A stretch of DNA of 64,000 nucleotides from Ancylomarina sp. DW003 (GTDB lineage Bacteria; Bacteroidota; Bacteroidia; Bacteroidales; Marinifilaceae), in NCBI RefSeq assembly GCF_029029505.1, contig NZ_JAKJSD010000017.1:30391-94390 (forward strand), written 5' to 3'. The notes under the pieces were generated by a model. It searched no databases. It worked only from the letters and a program-made list of their open reading frames with translations, and was not told where the DNA came from. Positions 1-9,482 of the stretch are shown piece by piece. Position 1 is the first letter of the stretch. Every line of letters begins with the position of its first letter. The position numbers were made by a program, and so were the translations under genes.

Positions 1-16
1 TAAACGATTACTAGTT

Positions 17-3000
17 ATGAAAATGCTTGCCATTTTCCTGCTTGCGAGTGTATTAAGCGTTTCGGCGAATACATTGGCTCAGGACGCAAAAGTGACATTG
101 AACATGGAGGGAGCGGAGTTGGAACAGGTGTTGTGGGAAATCCATGAACAAACTGGTCTGGTTTTTCTCTACAGTTCTTCTGATGTAAAGGATGTAAATG
201 CACTTAGTGTAGATGCTAAGGAAGAAACCGTAAAATCGGTTTTGAATCGTTGTTTAGAAGATAGTGGCTTGGAATATGAGTTTAAGAGTAAGGCTGTAAC
301 CTTACGAAAGACCTCAACTCCGGCTAAATCTCCTGTTAAGACACAACAGCAACAAACCAAGAAGGTTTCTGGTGTTGTTTTGGATGATCTGGGAATTTCA
401 TTGCCTGGTGTTTCCGTTTTGGAAAAGGGAACCACTAATGGGGTTTCTACCGATTTTGATGGAAAGTTTACAATAGAGATTCCTGCTAACGGGAAAGTCG
501 TTTTGGTTTTTTCTTTTATAGGAATGGAATCTCAAGAAGTTCTTGTAAAGGGGCAAAAGGAGTTGAAAATTACACTATTGTCTGATGCTGAACAATTAGC
601 TGAAGTTGTTGTCGTATCTGACGGATTCCGTAAAACCGATCGCCGTTTGTTTACCGGTTCGGCTACCACAGTGAAGGCTGCAGATGCAAAAGTGGCAGGT
701 ATAACTGATGTGGGGCAAATGTTGGAAGGAAAAGCTGCCGGAGTTTCTGTTCAAACTGTATCCGGAACTTTTGGTGCAGCACCTAAGATTCGTGTACGTG
801 GTGCTTCGTCTATTTATGGTGATCAAAAACCTTTGTGGGTAGTTGATGGTGTTGTATTGGAGGATGTTGTGGATGTTTCTCCTGATGATTTGTCATCTGG
901 TGATGCTTCTACTTTAATCAGTTCTGCAGTTGCTGGTTTGAACTCCGATGATATTGAAAACTTTCAGATTTTGAAAGATGCTTCGGCAACCGCTCTTTAT
1001 GGTGCACGAGCTATGAATGGTGTGATTGTAATTACGACCAAACGTGGAAAAAAAGGTTCAACTTCTGTTTCATATTCGGGTGAATATACCATGAGAATGA
1101 AACCTTCCTATTCTAATTATAACATTATGAATTCACGTGAACAGATGTCTGTTTATCGTGAATTGGAAGCTAAGGGATGGTTGAATCATGCTGAAATCTC
1201 CCGTCAGAAAAATGGCGGTATTTATAAAAAGATGTATGATTTGATAAATACTTATGATCCTACAACGGGTTTTGGTTTGCAAAATACCCCTGAAGCAAAG
1301 GCTAAATTTTTGCAGAAATACGAAATGACGAATACCGATTGGTTTGATGAATTGTTTACAAATAATATTACTCAAAACCATTCGGTTAGTTTAACAGGCG
1401 GAAATGAGAAGAGTAACTTCTATTTCTCGACAAGTTATTATGGAGATAAAGGATGGTCTATTGCTGATAAGGTAGATCGTTACACTGTGAATGCAAATGC
1501 ATCTGTAAAATTGAATGATAAACTGAAAGTTGGTTTTATAACAGCAGGTTCGTTTCGACAGCAAAAGGCTCCGGGGACGGTGAGTCGTACAGAAGATCCT
1601 ATTAATGGTCAGTATAGCCGTGATTTTGATATCAATCCATTCTCTTATGCTTTGAATACCAGTAGAGTGTTGCGTCCTTATGATGATAATGGGAATTTGG
1701 AATTCTACCGAATGAATTATGCCGATTTCAACATTATAAACGAGATGAAGAATAACTATTTGGATATTGATATGTTGGATTTGAAACTTCAGGCAAATAT
1801 CGATTATGAACTTTCAAAGGGATTGGATCTGAATTTTGTGGGTTCGATAAGGTATGTGAAATCTACTCAGGAGCATAAAATTTTGGAGAATTCCAATATG
1901 GCATCTGCATATAGATCTGCTGATACTTACGAAATTGCAAAGAATAATAAGTTCCTATTTAAAGATAATGAGGTTCCAAACTCATTGCCTCAGGTTGTTT
2001 TGCCTAAGGGAGGTTTTTATAACAGAAGTGATAACAGCTTATTGAATTATTATTTTAGAGGAACTGCAAACTGGAATAAAATATTCGATGAAACTCATAT
2101 CGTGAATGTTATGGGCGGTATGGAGGTTAAATCTTCCAATCGACAAAATAGTACTTTTGATGGTGTTGGCTATCAGTGGGAAAGAGGGGGAGTGCCTTAT
2201 ATCGATCCAAATTTTGTGAGACATCAATTACAGAATGGGATTTCTTATTATGGTATGCAAGAATATCGTGACCGCTTCGCCGCCTTTTTTGCAACAGGAA
2301 GTTATTCTTATGCCGGAAAATACACGATTAATGGAACTTTCCGTTACGATGGTTCAAATCAATTGGGACAATCATCTTCTGCTCGCTGGTTACCTACTTG
2401 GAACGTGAGTGGATCCTGGAATGCACATGATGAAGACTTCTTAAGAGATTCTGAAGTTATTTCTCATTTGTCATTTAGAGCGACTTATGGTTTGACTGCA
2501 AGTATGGGTGCTGCTACCAATTCAACCTTGGTACTGAAGAACGATGTGACTGACCGTCCTTATCTTTCTGAGCAGGAGTCAAGAATGTATATTGATGGCT
2601 TGGAGAATTCGGAGTTAACATGGGAAAAGCAGTATGAAACCAATGTGGGAATGGATTTAGGTTTATTCCGCAACAGAATCAACTTGAGTGTAGATGCTTA
2701 TCAGCGTAAAGGATTCGATTTGATTGCTTATATCAAAACTTCCGGTATTGGAGGTGAATTCTGGAAATTTGCCAACTATGCCGATATGGAATCGAAGGGT
2801 ATTGAATTTACCTTAACCACACACAATGTGAAGGCTGATGATTTTAAATGGAATACCAACTTAACTTTTGCTTACAATAAGAATGAGATTACGAAGTTGA
2901 AATCTTTCCAGAATATTTACAATCTGGTTAAAGATGTTGGAGGTCCATTGGAAGGCTATAATGTGAGAAGTTTATTCTCGATAAAATACAAAGGATTGAA

Positions 3001-3619
3001 TGATGAAGGTCTGCCTACATTCATTAACGAGAATGGGGAAACGACCGTTTCTGATCTGGATTTTCAGTCAAATGACATTGAGCACCTGAAGTATGAAGGT
3101 TCTATTGATCCAAAGGTTACGGGTGGTTTCGGTAATAACTTCACTTATAAAAACTGGAAGCTAAATGTGTTCATGACTTACCAGTTTGGAAATAAGGTGA
3201 GATTACGTCCTCAGTTTAAAGCACAATATTCTGACCTGGATGCCATGCCTAAGGAGTTTTACGATCGTTGGATGCTTGAGGGAGATGAGGACATTACTGA
3301 TATACCTGTAATTTTATCTCAACGACAGTACAATGTGAACTATACCAAGGCTTATAATGCATATAACTTATCTACAGCACGTGTAGCTGATGGTTCATTT
3401 GTAAGAATGAAAGAAATCTCGTTGGCATACAAGTTACCAAAGAAATTCTTAACAGGAATTGGCTTTAACAGCGCTACTTTGAAACTTCAGGGATCAAACC
3501 TGTTCCTGATACATTCAGATAAAAAATTGAATGGACAAGATCCTGAGTTTATGGGTTCTGGTGGTGTGGCCATGCCTGTTCCTAAGCAATATACCTTCTC
3601 GGTAAAGCTTGGTTTTTAA
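17..3619 (+). CDS. SusC/RagA-like TonB-dependent outer-membrane receptor with STN domain
   Basis: This is a TonB-dependent outer-membrane transporter of the SusC/RagA type, which imports ligands together with its SusD lipoprotein. A hydrophobic signal-like segment ending in NTLAQ is followed by an STN secretin/TonB short domain (about residues 30-97). A carboxypeptidase-regulatory-like domain comes next (about 115-190), then the plug with the SusC signature GARAMNGVIVITTKRGKKG (about 330-348) and a long beta-barrel ending in a C-terminal aromatic residue. The frame stays open upstream to the first bases of the window, and the codons before ATG 17 read KRLLV. SusC proteins often carry such a charged N-terminal stretch, so the true start may lie outside the window. 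STN-bearing SusC proteins are often controlled by an anti-sigma/ECF pair, but none is visible here. The family is certain; the substrate is unknown. Confidence 0.95.
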   Translation: MKMLAIFLLASVLSVSANTLAQDAKVTLNMEGAELEQVLWEIHEQTGLVFLYSSSDVKDVNALSVDAKEETVKSVLNRCLEDSGLEYEFKSKAVTLRKTSTPAKSPVKTQQQQTKKVSGVVLDDLGISLPGVSVLEKGTTNGVSTDFDGKFTIEIPANGKVVLVFSFIGMESQEVLVKGQKELKITLLSDAEQLAEVVVVSDGFRKTDRRLFTGSATTVKAADAKVAGITDVGQMLEGKAAGVSVQTVSGTFGAAPKIRVRGASSIYGDQKPLWVVDGVVLEDVVDVSPDDLSSGDASTLISSAVAGLNSDDIENFQILKDASATALYGARAMNGVIVITTKRGKKGSTSVSYSGEYTMRMKPSYSNYNIMNSREQMSVYRELEAKGWLNHAEISRQKNGGIYKKMYDLINTYDPTTGFGLQNTPEAKAKFLQKYEMTNTDWFDELFTNNITQNHSVSLTGGNEKSNFYFSTSYYGDKGWSIADKVDRYTVNANASVKLNDKLKVGFITAGSFRQQKAPGTVSRTEDPINGQYSRDFDINPFSYALNTSRVLRPYDDNGNLEFYRMNYADFNIINEMKNNYLDIDMLDLKLQANIDYELSKGLDLNFVGSIRYVKSTQEHKILENSNMASAYRSADTYEIAKNNKFLFKDNEVPNSLPQVVLPKGGFYNRSDNSLLNYYFRGTANWNKIFDETHIVNVMGGMEVKSSNRQNSTFDGVGYQWERGGVPYIDPNFVRHQLQNGISYYGMQEYRDRFAAFFATGSYSYAGKYTINGTFRYDGSNQLGQSSSARWLPTWNVSGSWNAHDEDFLRDSEVISHLSFRATYGLTASMGAATNSTLVLKNDVTDRPYLSEQESRMYIDGLENSELTWEKQYETNVGMDLGLFRNRINLSVDAYQRKGFDLIAYIKTSGIGGEFWKFANYADMESKGIEFTLTTHNVKADDFKWNTNLTFAYNKNEITKLKSFQNIYNLVKDVGGPLEGYNVRSLFSIKYKGLNDEGLPTFINENGETTVSDLDFQSNDIEHLKYEGSIDPKVTGGFGNNFTYKNWKLNVFMTYQFGNKVRLRPQFKAQYSDLDAMPKEFYDRWMLEGDEDITDIPVILSQRQYNVNYTKAYNAYNLSTARVADGSFVRMKEISLAYKLPKKFLTGIGFNSATLKLQGSNLFLIHSDKKLNGQDPEFMGSGGVAMPVPKQYTFSVKLGF

Positions 3620-3683
3620 ATAGTGTAGAAGATTAATTTGTTGTGTGATTGAAATCAATCGTATATCAATAAAAATTAAGACA

Positions 3684-5195
3684 ATGAAGAAAATTAAAAA
3701 TATAGCCTTAGTCTTTTTGGGGATGACCATGTTATCTTCATGTAATGACTATTTAGATGAAACACCTGATAACAGGACTGTTTTGGATTCACCTGAAGCG
3801 GTGAGTGAATTATTGGTGTCTGCTTATCCTGAAGCTTTTTATCATGGGTTTACAGAAGTGATGTCTGATAATGCAGGAGATAAGGGTGTTGGTCAATATG
3901 TTGCAGAATATATCCCCAATGGAGATGCCTATTATTGGGAGGATGCTGCTTCCGATTCGTATGATACCCCTACATTTTATTGGAATGCTTGTTATGCAGC
4001 TATTGCTGCAGCCAATCATGCTTTGGATGCGATTGAAAAGGTTTCGGATAAAGAAAATTATACAGCTCAAAAGGGAGAGGCTTTGGCAGCACGTGCCTAT
4101 GGGCATTTCATGTTGGTGAATTTGTTCAGTAAGCACTACAATCCAGCTACTGCTGAGAGTGATTTGGGAGTGCCTTTTGTTGAAGCACCAGAGAAAGTTG
4201 TATTCAAAGATTACAAAAGAGCTTCTGTAAAAACAATCTATGATAGAATTGAGACTGATATTGAGGAAGCTGCTAAGTTGATTCGAGATGATAGTTACAT
4301 GGTAGGTAAATATCACTTTACACAGTCTGCTCTTCATGCTTTTGCATCGCGATTTTATTTGTTTAAAGGCGATTGGGATAAAGTAATTGAACATTCTGAT
4401 GTTGTTCTGGGTAGTGATCCGTCAAGTAAATTGAGAGACTGGAATGGGAAATATCTTACGTATGAAGCTATGGAGCTTTGGGCGCAGTATACAAGAGCCG
4501 AAGAAGCTTCCAATATTATGTTGGCAAGAGGTTATACCAATTGGGGGAATGGTGCTGTTGTATTCCGATATTCTTTATCTGCTCCTAAGATTGGTGAGTT
4601 GTTTGGTAAAGATCCTATAACCGACGAAATGCGTTTCGAAATGACGATTGGCGACAAAGTTTTGTATGCTGCGGGTTCTCAACTGTTAGGATTTATCCCC
4701 AAATTAAAGGGTAGAATAGAAAGTCACGACAACAATCCTGACCAGGGTTATTCCAATATGGTTGCTCCACTTTTTACAACTGAAGAAGTTCTGTTTAACA
4801 GAGCTGAAGCCTATGCGATGAAAAAAGATTATGCATCTGTATTGGAGGATTTGGATAGTTATTTGCAGAAAAGAGAGAGAGCATACAATCCGGAAAATAA
4901 AGTTACTCTTGAGGAAATACAGAAGGAATACGAAATGACTGATGGTCCTTTATTGGCGCCATACTACATGGTTGAAGAAGGACAGAAATACTACTTGTGG
5001 TATCTATTGGATTTGCGTCGTCGTGAATTTGTACATGAAGGAATGAGATGGTTTGATGTGAAGCGATTCAATTTTGAAATTACTCATAATGTGTTTGAGG
5101 GAAGTCCTATTAGTTTGCCAAAAGACGATAATCGCAGAGTGATTCAAATTCCTGAACAAGCAGTTGCAATTGGATTACAGGCTAACCCACGATAA
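3684..5195 (+). CDS. RagB/SusD family surface lipoprotein
   Basis: This is the SusD-type partner that sits on the SusC barrel and captures ligand at the cell surface. I chose ATG 3684 rather than the in-frame ATG 3645, because from 3684 the protein begins with a lipoprotein signal peptide, MKKIKNIALVFLGMTMLSSC, with the lipidated Cys at residue 20. The 503-aa length is usual for the family. The helical TPR-like N-terminal half (AARAYGHFMLVNLFSKHY) and the C-terminal LLDLRRREFVHEGMRWFDVK segment are typical of SusD. It lies about 65 bp after the SusC gene on the same strand, so the two are almost certainly one operon. Confidence 0.93.
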   Translation: MKKIKNIALVFLGMTMLSSCNDYLDETPDNRTVLDSPEAVSELLVSAYPEAFYHGFTEVMSDNAGDKGVGQYVAEYIPNGDAYYWEDAASDSYDTPTFYWNACYAAIAAANHALDAIEKVSDKENYTAQKGEALAARAYGHFMLVNLFSKHYNPATAESDLGVPFVEAPEKVVFKDYKRASVKTIYDRIETDIEEAAKLIRDDSYMVGKYHFTQSALHAFASRFYLFKGDWDKVIEHSDVVLGSDPSSKLRDWNGKYLTYEAMELWAQYTRAEEASNIMLARGYTNWGNGAVVFRYSLSAPKIGELFGKDPITDEMRFEMTIGDKVLYAAGSQLLGFIPKLKGRIESHDNNPDQGYSNMVAPLFTTEEVLFNRAEAYAMKKDYASVLEDLDSYLQKRERAYNPENKVTLEEIQKEYEMTDGPLLAPYYMVEEGQKYYLWYLLDLRRREFVHEGMRWFDVKRFNFEITHNVFEGSPISLPKDDNRRVIQIPEQAVAIGLQANPR

Positions 5196-5209
5196 TTATA
5201 AAAATAAAG

Positions 5210-5275
5210 ATATGAAACGAGCATGAGAACAAGGCTTCGCACACAGTGAAATGATGATTCATGCGACTTCCATAT
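5210..5275 (+). other. Hairpin in the gap between the SusD and metallohydrolase genes
   Basis: The 105-bp gap holds an imperfect inverted repeat. ATATG near 5210 pairs with CATAT near 5271-5275, and GCATGA (5221-5226) pairs with TCATGC (5259-5264). No U-run follows. It may be an mRNA processing or stabilising structure that sets the level of the downstream lipoproteins relative to SusCD. This is inference from pairing only. Confidence 0.35.
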
Positions 5276-5300
5276 GGTCAAAATTTAAAATAATAATCAT

Positions 5301-6209
5301 ATGAAAAAGATAATATTTTTATTCTTTTCAATGTCTATCCTTTTTGCCTCGTGTGATAAGGAAGAAGACTTAGGAAAGTCATTAATCGATACTTCTACAC
5401 CAGAGTTAAATGATGTTGATGAGTGGATCAGAGAGAATTATACCTACCCCTACAATGTCGAAGTGAAATACAAATGGGATAATTCGGAGTTGGATAATAC
5501 AAAAATTCTAACACCTACGACCTTGGAAAGGGTGATTCCTTTCCTTGATAAAATGAAGGGAATTTGGGTTGATCCTTATGCGAGTAATGGAGGTTCAGAT
5601 TTTATGAAGGCCTTTATTCCCAAACAAATTGTACTGGTTGGGAGTCACAATTACAATGATAATGGTTCAATTGTGTTGGGGCAGGCCGAAGGAGGAAGAA
5701 AGATCACCATTTTCGACCTGAATTACATCAATTTCGATTTGTCAGGAATGAACGATTGGGAGAGACGTAAGGCAATGGAGCCTATTCTTCGCGTATTTAA
5801 AACCATGCACCACGAGTTTGGTCATATATTGCACCAGACCATTGCTTATCCTGTAGAATACAAGAAGTTGACGATAGGTTACACATCCAATTGGATGAAC
5901 TTTTCAGACAGTGACGCCAGAAAAATGGGATTCATTACAGCTTATTCTTTGTTGAATCCGGATGAAGATTTTGTGGAGATGTTATCCGAATTTCTTACCC
6001 GTAGTAATGAAGAATGGAATGAGATAATCGATAAGATCGAAATATATGATGACAGCTGGAATACAGATGAAGCAGCATCAGAAAAAGCCAGAGGCCAAAT
6101 TCGTCAGAAAGAGAAGATGATTGCTGATTACATGCTTCAGATTTGGAAGATCGATATCTATAAACTGCAGGCGGATATTGCTGAGGTATTGGATGAACTA
6201 GGTAATTAA
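5301..6209 (+). CDS. Substrate import-associated zinc metallohydrolase lipoprotein
   Basis: This is a predicted cell-envelope lipoprotein with the signal peptide MKKIIFLFFSMSILFASC (lipidated Cys 18) and a zincin motif HEFGH at residues 171-175, preceded by MH. A further acidic segment (EDFVEMLSEFLTRS) lies about 60 residues on and could supply the third zinc ligand. Families of this kind (HExxH lipoproteins beside SusC/SusD, TIGR04549-like by memory) recur in Bacteroidota import loci. The position directly after SusD supports that assignment. The substrate is unknown; it could trim a protein or peptide ligand before import. Confidence 0.8.
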   Translation: MKKIIFLFFSMSILFASCDKEEDLGKSLIDTSTPELNDVDEWIRENYTYPYNVEVKYKWDNSELDNTKILTPTTLERVIPFLDKMKGIWVDPYASNGGSDFMKAFIPKQIVLVGSHNYNDNGSIVLGQAEGGRKITIFDLNYINFDLSGMNDWERRKAMEPILRVFKTMHHEFGHILHQTIAYPVEYKKLTIGYTSNWMNFSDSDARKMGFITAYSLLNPDEDFVEMLSEFLTRSNEEWNEIIDKIEIYDDSWNTDEAASEKARGQIRQKEKMIADYMLQIWKIDIYKLQADIAEVLDELGN

Positions 6210-6230
6210 TTCATAGAAAACAAGAGTGTT

Positions 6231-7556
6231 ATGAAAAAAAAATATTTAAATATAATATGTTCCATGCTTGTTTTGTTTACGGCATGTGACAACGATTTTG
6301 AAAGTGAGTTTGATCTTGCACCAGACGAAAGAGCTGGTATAGCTGTTAAGGAATTCAAGGATGCTTTAAACTCATCGGAGCATGGGTGGTTGACGCATTA
6401 TTACCCTAATCCAACTGAGTTAGGATCATTTAGCTACCTTCTAAAATTTGATGCAACAGGCGTTGTAAGTATGAATTGGGATTATTATGATTTTCCTGAT
6501 GAGTCGGAATATTCTGTAAAGATGTTTGAAAAGCCAGTATTGATTTTCGATACCTACAGTAAATTCTCAAAGATGACTGATCCTGAAATTGGTATACCAG
6601 GTCAGGGATTTGGTGGTGAACTAGAGTTTAGCATGACAAAAAAATCAGCAGATGGGGATACCTTGTATCTTGCAGAGAGAGTGAGTGGCGATCCTATGGT
6701 GCTGGTTAAAGCGACAGCTGAAACTCCTGTTCAGCTTAGAGAATACGTTAAACACACGAAGCATATCGAGAGATCGAATGAACAAGTCGTTGTCCCTTTT
6801 TATTTCAACTTATCTGTTGAAGGTTGGGATGCGAAAGTAAATATGGTATATAGTGGTGATAAGCTTATTGCATTTCTTAACTATGAAGATGGTGGAGTAT
6901 CAAAACATGAGTTGATGCCAATTAACTTTACCCACGAAGGTTTTGAATTTCATCATGCCTTAGTATTGAATGGTATTGGAGTTAGATCTTTTAAATATGA
7001 TGAAGCTAAGAATCAGTTCGATGTAATGGATGCTGGTGTTACAGGTGCTTTTAAATATGAAATGGATTATACTGCTGAAATTGATGGGCTGACTGATAAG
7101 CTTTTTGGTCCTAGAACATTTGGTGGAAGTGCAGAGATAATCAGTCCGAAATTATTTAATTTAATTGATGGTATCTATCCTGATTCTGGACTTAATTTTT
7201 TATCTACAGATACTTATGTGGCTTCCTGGTTTCCTCGTACTTTCAATTTATATTTTGAAAATTGGAGTTCTCTCGATATTAAGGTTAACTATAATAAGAA
7301 AACTGAGGATGTTGTTGTGATGGAATTTCTTGGTTATGATACAGGTTGGTCAGCACCATTTGATGATTTGGCTTATATAGAGGGATTAATGGCTACTGAA
7401 AAAGGTCAGGCTATAAAAGCTATTGTAACAAGTGATAAGGGATGGACTATTGTTCCTATAGAGCTTAAGGAGTATGGTTCTTCTTATTACTTAGTAAGCA
7501 ATGAGGATCCTGAGATGTATATGTGCTTTGGATTAACATATGAAGATGATGTATAA
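6231..7556 (+). CDS. DUF4302-like lipoprotein of the import locus
   Basis: This 441-aa lipoprotein has the signal peptide MKKKYLNIICSMLVLFTAC (lipidated Cys 19). The N-terminal segment HGWLTHYYPNPTELGSFSYLLKF resembles the start of DUF4302 proteins, which are found next to the HExxH lipoprotein and SusCD in other Bacteroidota. It starts 21 bp after the metallohydrolase gene and is probably the last gene of the operon, since a GC-rich inverted repeat and a gap follow. Its function is not known. A role in ligand binding at the outer membrane is inferred from context. Confidence 0.72.
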   Translation: MKKKYLNIICSMLVLFTACDNDFESEFDLAPDERAGIAVKEFKDALNSSEHGWLTHYYPNPTELGSFSYLLKFDATGVVSMNWDYYDFPDESEYSVKMFEKPVLIFDTYSKFSKMTDPEIGIPGQGFGGELEFSMTKKSADGDTLYLAERVSGDPMVLVKATAETPVQLREYVKHTKHIERSNEQVVVPFYFNLSVEGWDAKVNMVYSGDKLIAFLNYEDGGVSKHELMPINFTHEGFEFHHALVLNGIGVRSFKYDEAKNQFDVMDAGVTGAFKYEMDYTAEIDGLTDKLFGPRTFGGSAEIISPKLFNLIDGIYPDSGLNFLSTDTYVASWFPRTFNLYFENWSSLDIKVNYNKKTEDVVVMEFLGYDTGWSAPFDDLAYIEGLMATEKGQAIKAIVTSDKGWTIVPIELKEYGSSYYLVSNEDPEMYMCFGLTYEDDV

Positions 7557-7611
7557 AACACTGGTTAATTAAAATTGTTAAATCTGAATGATTAGTTAGT
7601 GTCTGAAAGCC

Positions 7612-7660
7612 CTCCTACCTGCGTATTCTCAAGTACAAATGGCAAGGGGGCTTTTCCCTT
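7612..7660 (+). terminator. Possible terminator of the SusCD operon
   Basis: AAAGCCCTCC and, about 30 bases later, GGGGGCTTTT form an inverted repeat downstream of the last operon gene and before the next start codon. The pairing is imperfect and the U-run is short. Confidence 0.45.
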
Positions 7661-7691
7661 GAAACATTAAGAATTTTAAAAAAAAGAAAAA

Positions 7692-7925
7692 ATGTTCGAT
7701 ACGAGTTTTGGATTAAAAACATGGATCTACCCAGGTTTAATTTGGGGAGTGATCATGTTCCTTATCATCAGTTTTCTCTTGCCTTTAATGGAAGGTGAGT
7801 TAATAGTCTGGGAAAAATTGTATGGCCTCCCTATCTGGTTAATTGGCGGCTTGGTGATGAAATATTCTCAATTTAAACATATTTATAAAAACGGGAGAAG
7901 AGGAATTGGAGAAAAAACGGATTAA
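7692..7925 (+). CDS. Small two-helix membrane protein, unknown function
   Basis: This 77-aa protein has two hydrophobic segments (about 12-33, GLIWGVIMFLIISFLLPL, and 45-58, LYGLPIWLIGGLVM) and a basic C-terminus. It starts at an ATG after an A-rich leader and ends 2 bp before the next small membrane gene, so the two look like an operon. I recognise no family. Confidence 0.6.
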   Translation: MFDTSFGLKTWIYPGLIWGVIMFLIISFLLPLMEGELIVWEKLYGLPIWLIGGLVMKYSQFKHIYKNGRRGIGEKTD

Positions 7926-7927
7926 TC

Positions 7928-8131
7928 ATGAAAATATATTGCAGAGTAAACTTTAAGGATAAGGCCGAGCGAAAAGCATTTATCTATACCTTATTAATTT
8001 CAATAATAGTAAGCCAGATTTTAGCTTTTATAATTTGGTACTTCTTTGGTTACAATAAATTCTTTTTATTACTCATTTCTTCATTTGCAGGCATTTTATT
8101 TGGATACAAAGGAGTAAAGAAAAAAGCCTAA
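7928..8131 (+). CDS. Small membrane protein, unknown function
   Basis: This 67-aa protein has two predicted transmembrane segments (about 18-41 and 45-60) and lysine-rich ends. It begins 2 bp after the preceding small membrane gene, suggesting co-translation. There is no recognisable motif. It is followed by over 500 bp without an evident protein gene. Confidence 0.55.
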   Translation: MKIYCRVNFKDKAERKAFIYTLLISIIVSQILAFIIWYFFGYNKFFLLLISSFAGILFGYKGVKKKA

Positions 8132-8264
8132 GTGGAAGATCATAGAAATCTTATGTAATATTAGATCTATAGTTTTTAGAGTAGATTGAAAAAAATCGGG
8201 CTAACACTCACCCATTTTTGAATTTGAGTTGTTATACTATTAAAGTTTTAGTTAGTCGGTGAAT

Positions 8265-8386
8265 AGAGCAGAACCCCCTACAGACTTTGTTTGGTACTTC
8301 GTTGTACAAAATTGCATTAAATCACCTTTGGTCGGATCTGATTGATGAATATTTAAAACAAAGTTTTGGGTTTTGCTCTTTTTTTA
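8265..8386 (+). ncRNA. Candidate structured small RNA ending in a terminator
   Basis: In the 523-bp gap between 8132 and 8654, bases 8265-8276 (AGAGCAGAACCC) pair over 12 bp with 8368-8379 (GGGTTTTGCTCT, including one G-U pair). Bases 8284-8292 (ACTTTGTTT) then pair over 9 bp with 8356-8364. A run of seven T follows at once. The roughly 60-base interior can fold further (GTAC..GTAC, ACC..GGT). This looks like a stand-alone RNA of about 120 nt, or a very long intrinsic terminator. It matches no RNA family I know. The rest of the gap is AT-rich without features I can name. Confidence 0.4.
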
Positions 8387-8654
8387 TGCCCGATATTTTA
8401 AAACTCTTATTTTGAATGATGATATTTTAAATCATGATATGCTTGTTTATGGCCTCCATGTAAACATTATATAGCTTGAATTTCAACTTATTTGGATTGA
8501 TTCTAGCTTAATCTAAATAAGCAATATCAATAAAAAAAAGCTTTATCTCTTTAAGTGCCATCAGAATAATTTTCTATTTTTAGTAGGAGTCATGCAACAT
8601 TTAAGAGTGATTATACCTATTTCTTACCCTGTTTAAAATGATGGAGGATTATTT

Positions 8655-9440
8655 ATGAAGTTGAAATTAAGTCTATGCTTTTTAATTAACCTTCTTGCGA
8701 CTTCCCTTTTCAGTCAAACTGATAAGAAATATGAATCCGATTTTGATGTTGGAGTCGTTGAGCATCTCGGTGAAAAAATTTCGAAAGATATATATCTGAT
8801 AAATGAAGAAGGAGAAACCGTTAATCTACTTAAACAGATAGATAAACCCACAGCTCTTGTTTTTGTTTATTTTCGATGCCCTGGGATTTGCAGTCCTTTA
8901 CTCGACGGATTAAGTGGATTGATAAACACAAGTGAGCTTAAAATGGCTGATGATTATCAGGTGATTACAATTAGTTTTGATTCTACCGAAACGACTGAAT
9001 TAGCTAAGAAGAAAAAAGAGAATTATCAAAATCTTATCGAAGGTCAGAATACAGATGAGGGGTGGAAATTTTATACGGCTGATAGTTTAAATATCGCTAT
9101 AGCGACCGAGTCAACTGGTTTTTTGTATAGCAAAGCTGGCAAGGAATTTACGCATGCTGCCACAGTAATTATTATTAGTCCCGATGGTACGATTACGCGC
9201 TACCTAAATGGAACCTATTTTTTACCTTATGAGTTTCAGTTGGCAATTAATGAATCCAATAAAGGACAAACAGGCCCTACTATTAAGAAGGTGTTAGAGT
9301 ATTGTTATTCTTATGATCCTGTAGGAAGAACTTATGTGTTTAATATTACGGCCGTAACAGGAAGTGTCACAATTTTTATGGGATTGTTAATTCTACTCTT
9401 GTTGGTATTCTATAAACGAAAACAAAAATCACTACCTTAA
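8655..9440 (+). CDS. SCO1/SenC family protein (copper-dependent assembly factor)
   Basis: This is a thioredoxin-fold Sco protein, a class that delivers copper or redox equivalents to cytochrome oxidase. It has an N-terminal signal peptide ending at LFSQ, then YFRCPGIC with Cys 75 and Cys 79 (CxxxC). His 167 in the FTHA segment completes the Sco copper-ligand set. A C-terminal transmembrane anchor (VTIFMGLLILLLLVFY) ends in basic residues, so the protein is probably tethered to the inner membrane by its C-terminus. The start ATG follows GGAGG by about 10 bases. It is paired with a CyoE-like gene 42 bp downstream, but no oxidase subunits are in view. Confidence 0.88.
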   Translation: MKLKLSLCFLINLLATSLFSQTDKKYESDFDVGVVEHLGEKISKDIYLINEEGETVNLLKQIDKPTALVFVYFRCPGICSPLLDGLSGLINTSELKMADDYQVITISFDSTETTELAKKKKENYQNLIEGQNTDEGWKFYTADSLNIAIATESTGFLYSKAGKEFTHAATVIIISPDGTITRYLNGTYFLPYEFQLAINESNKGQTGPTIKKVLEYCYSYDPVGRTYVFNITAVTGSVTIFMGLLILLLLVFYKRKQKSLP

Positions 9441-9449
9441 AGGAGGAAT

Positions 9450-9476
9450 ATGTACGCCAAACTCTATCTAAATTGA
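9450..9476 (+). other. Possible eight-codon leader ORF with strong Shine-Dalgarno
   Basis: AGGAGG sits just after the Sco stop codon, three bases before an ATG that opens an eight-codon frame (MYAKLYLN, then stop), which ends 6 bp before the prenyltransferase start. Strong Shine-Dalgarno sites are uncommon in this phylum. It may be a translational coupling device or chance; the spacing is shorter than ideal. Confidence 0.2.
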
Positions 9477-9482
9477 ACCTAT

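Noticed and set aside
3810..4394. 194-aa frame on the minus strand within the SusD gene
   Set aside because: It is the antisense shadow of a clear SusD coding region; its product is low-complexity, Ile/Ser/Cys-rich and lacks any motif.
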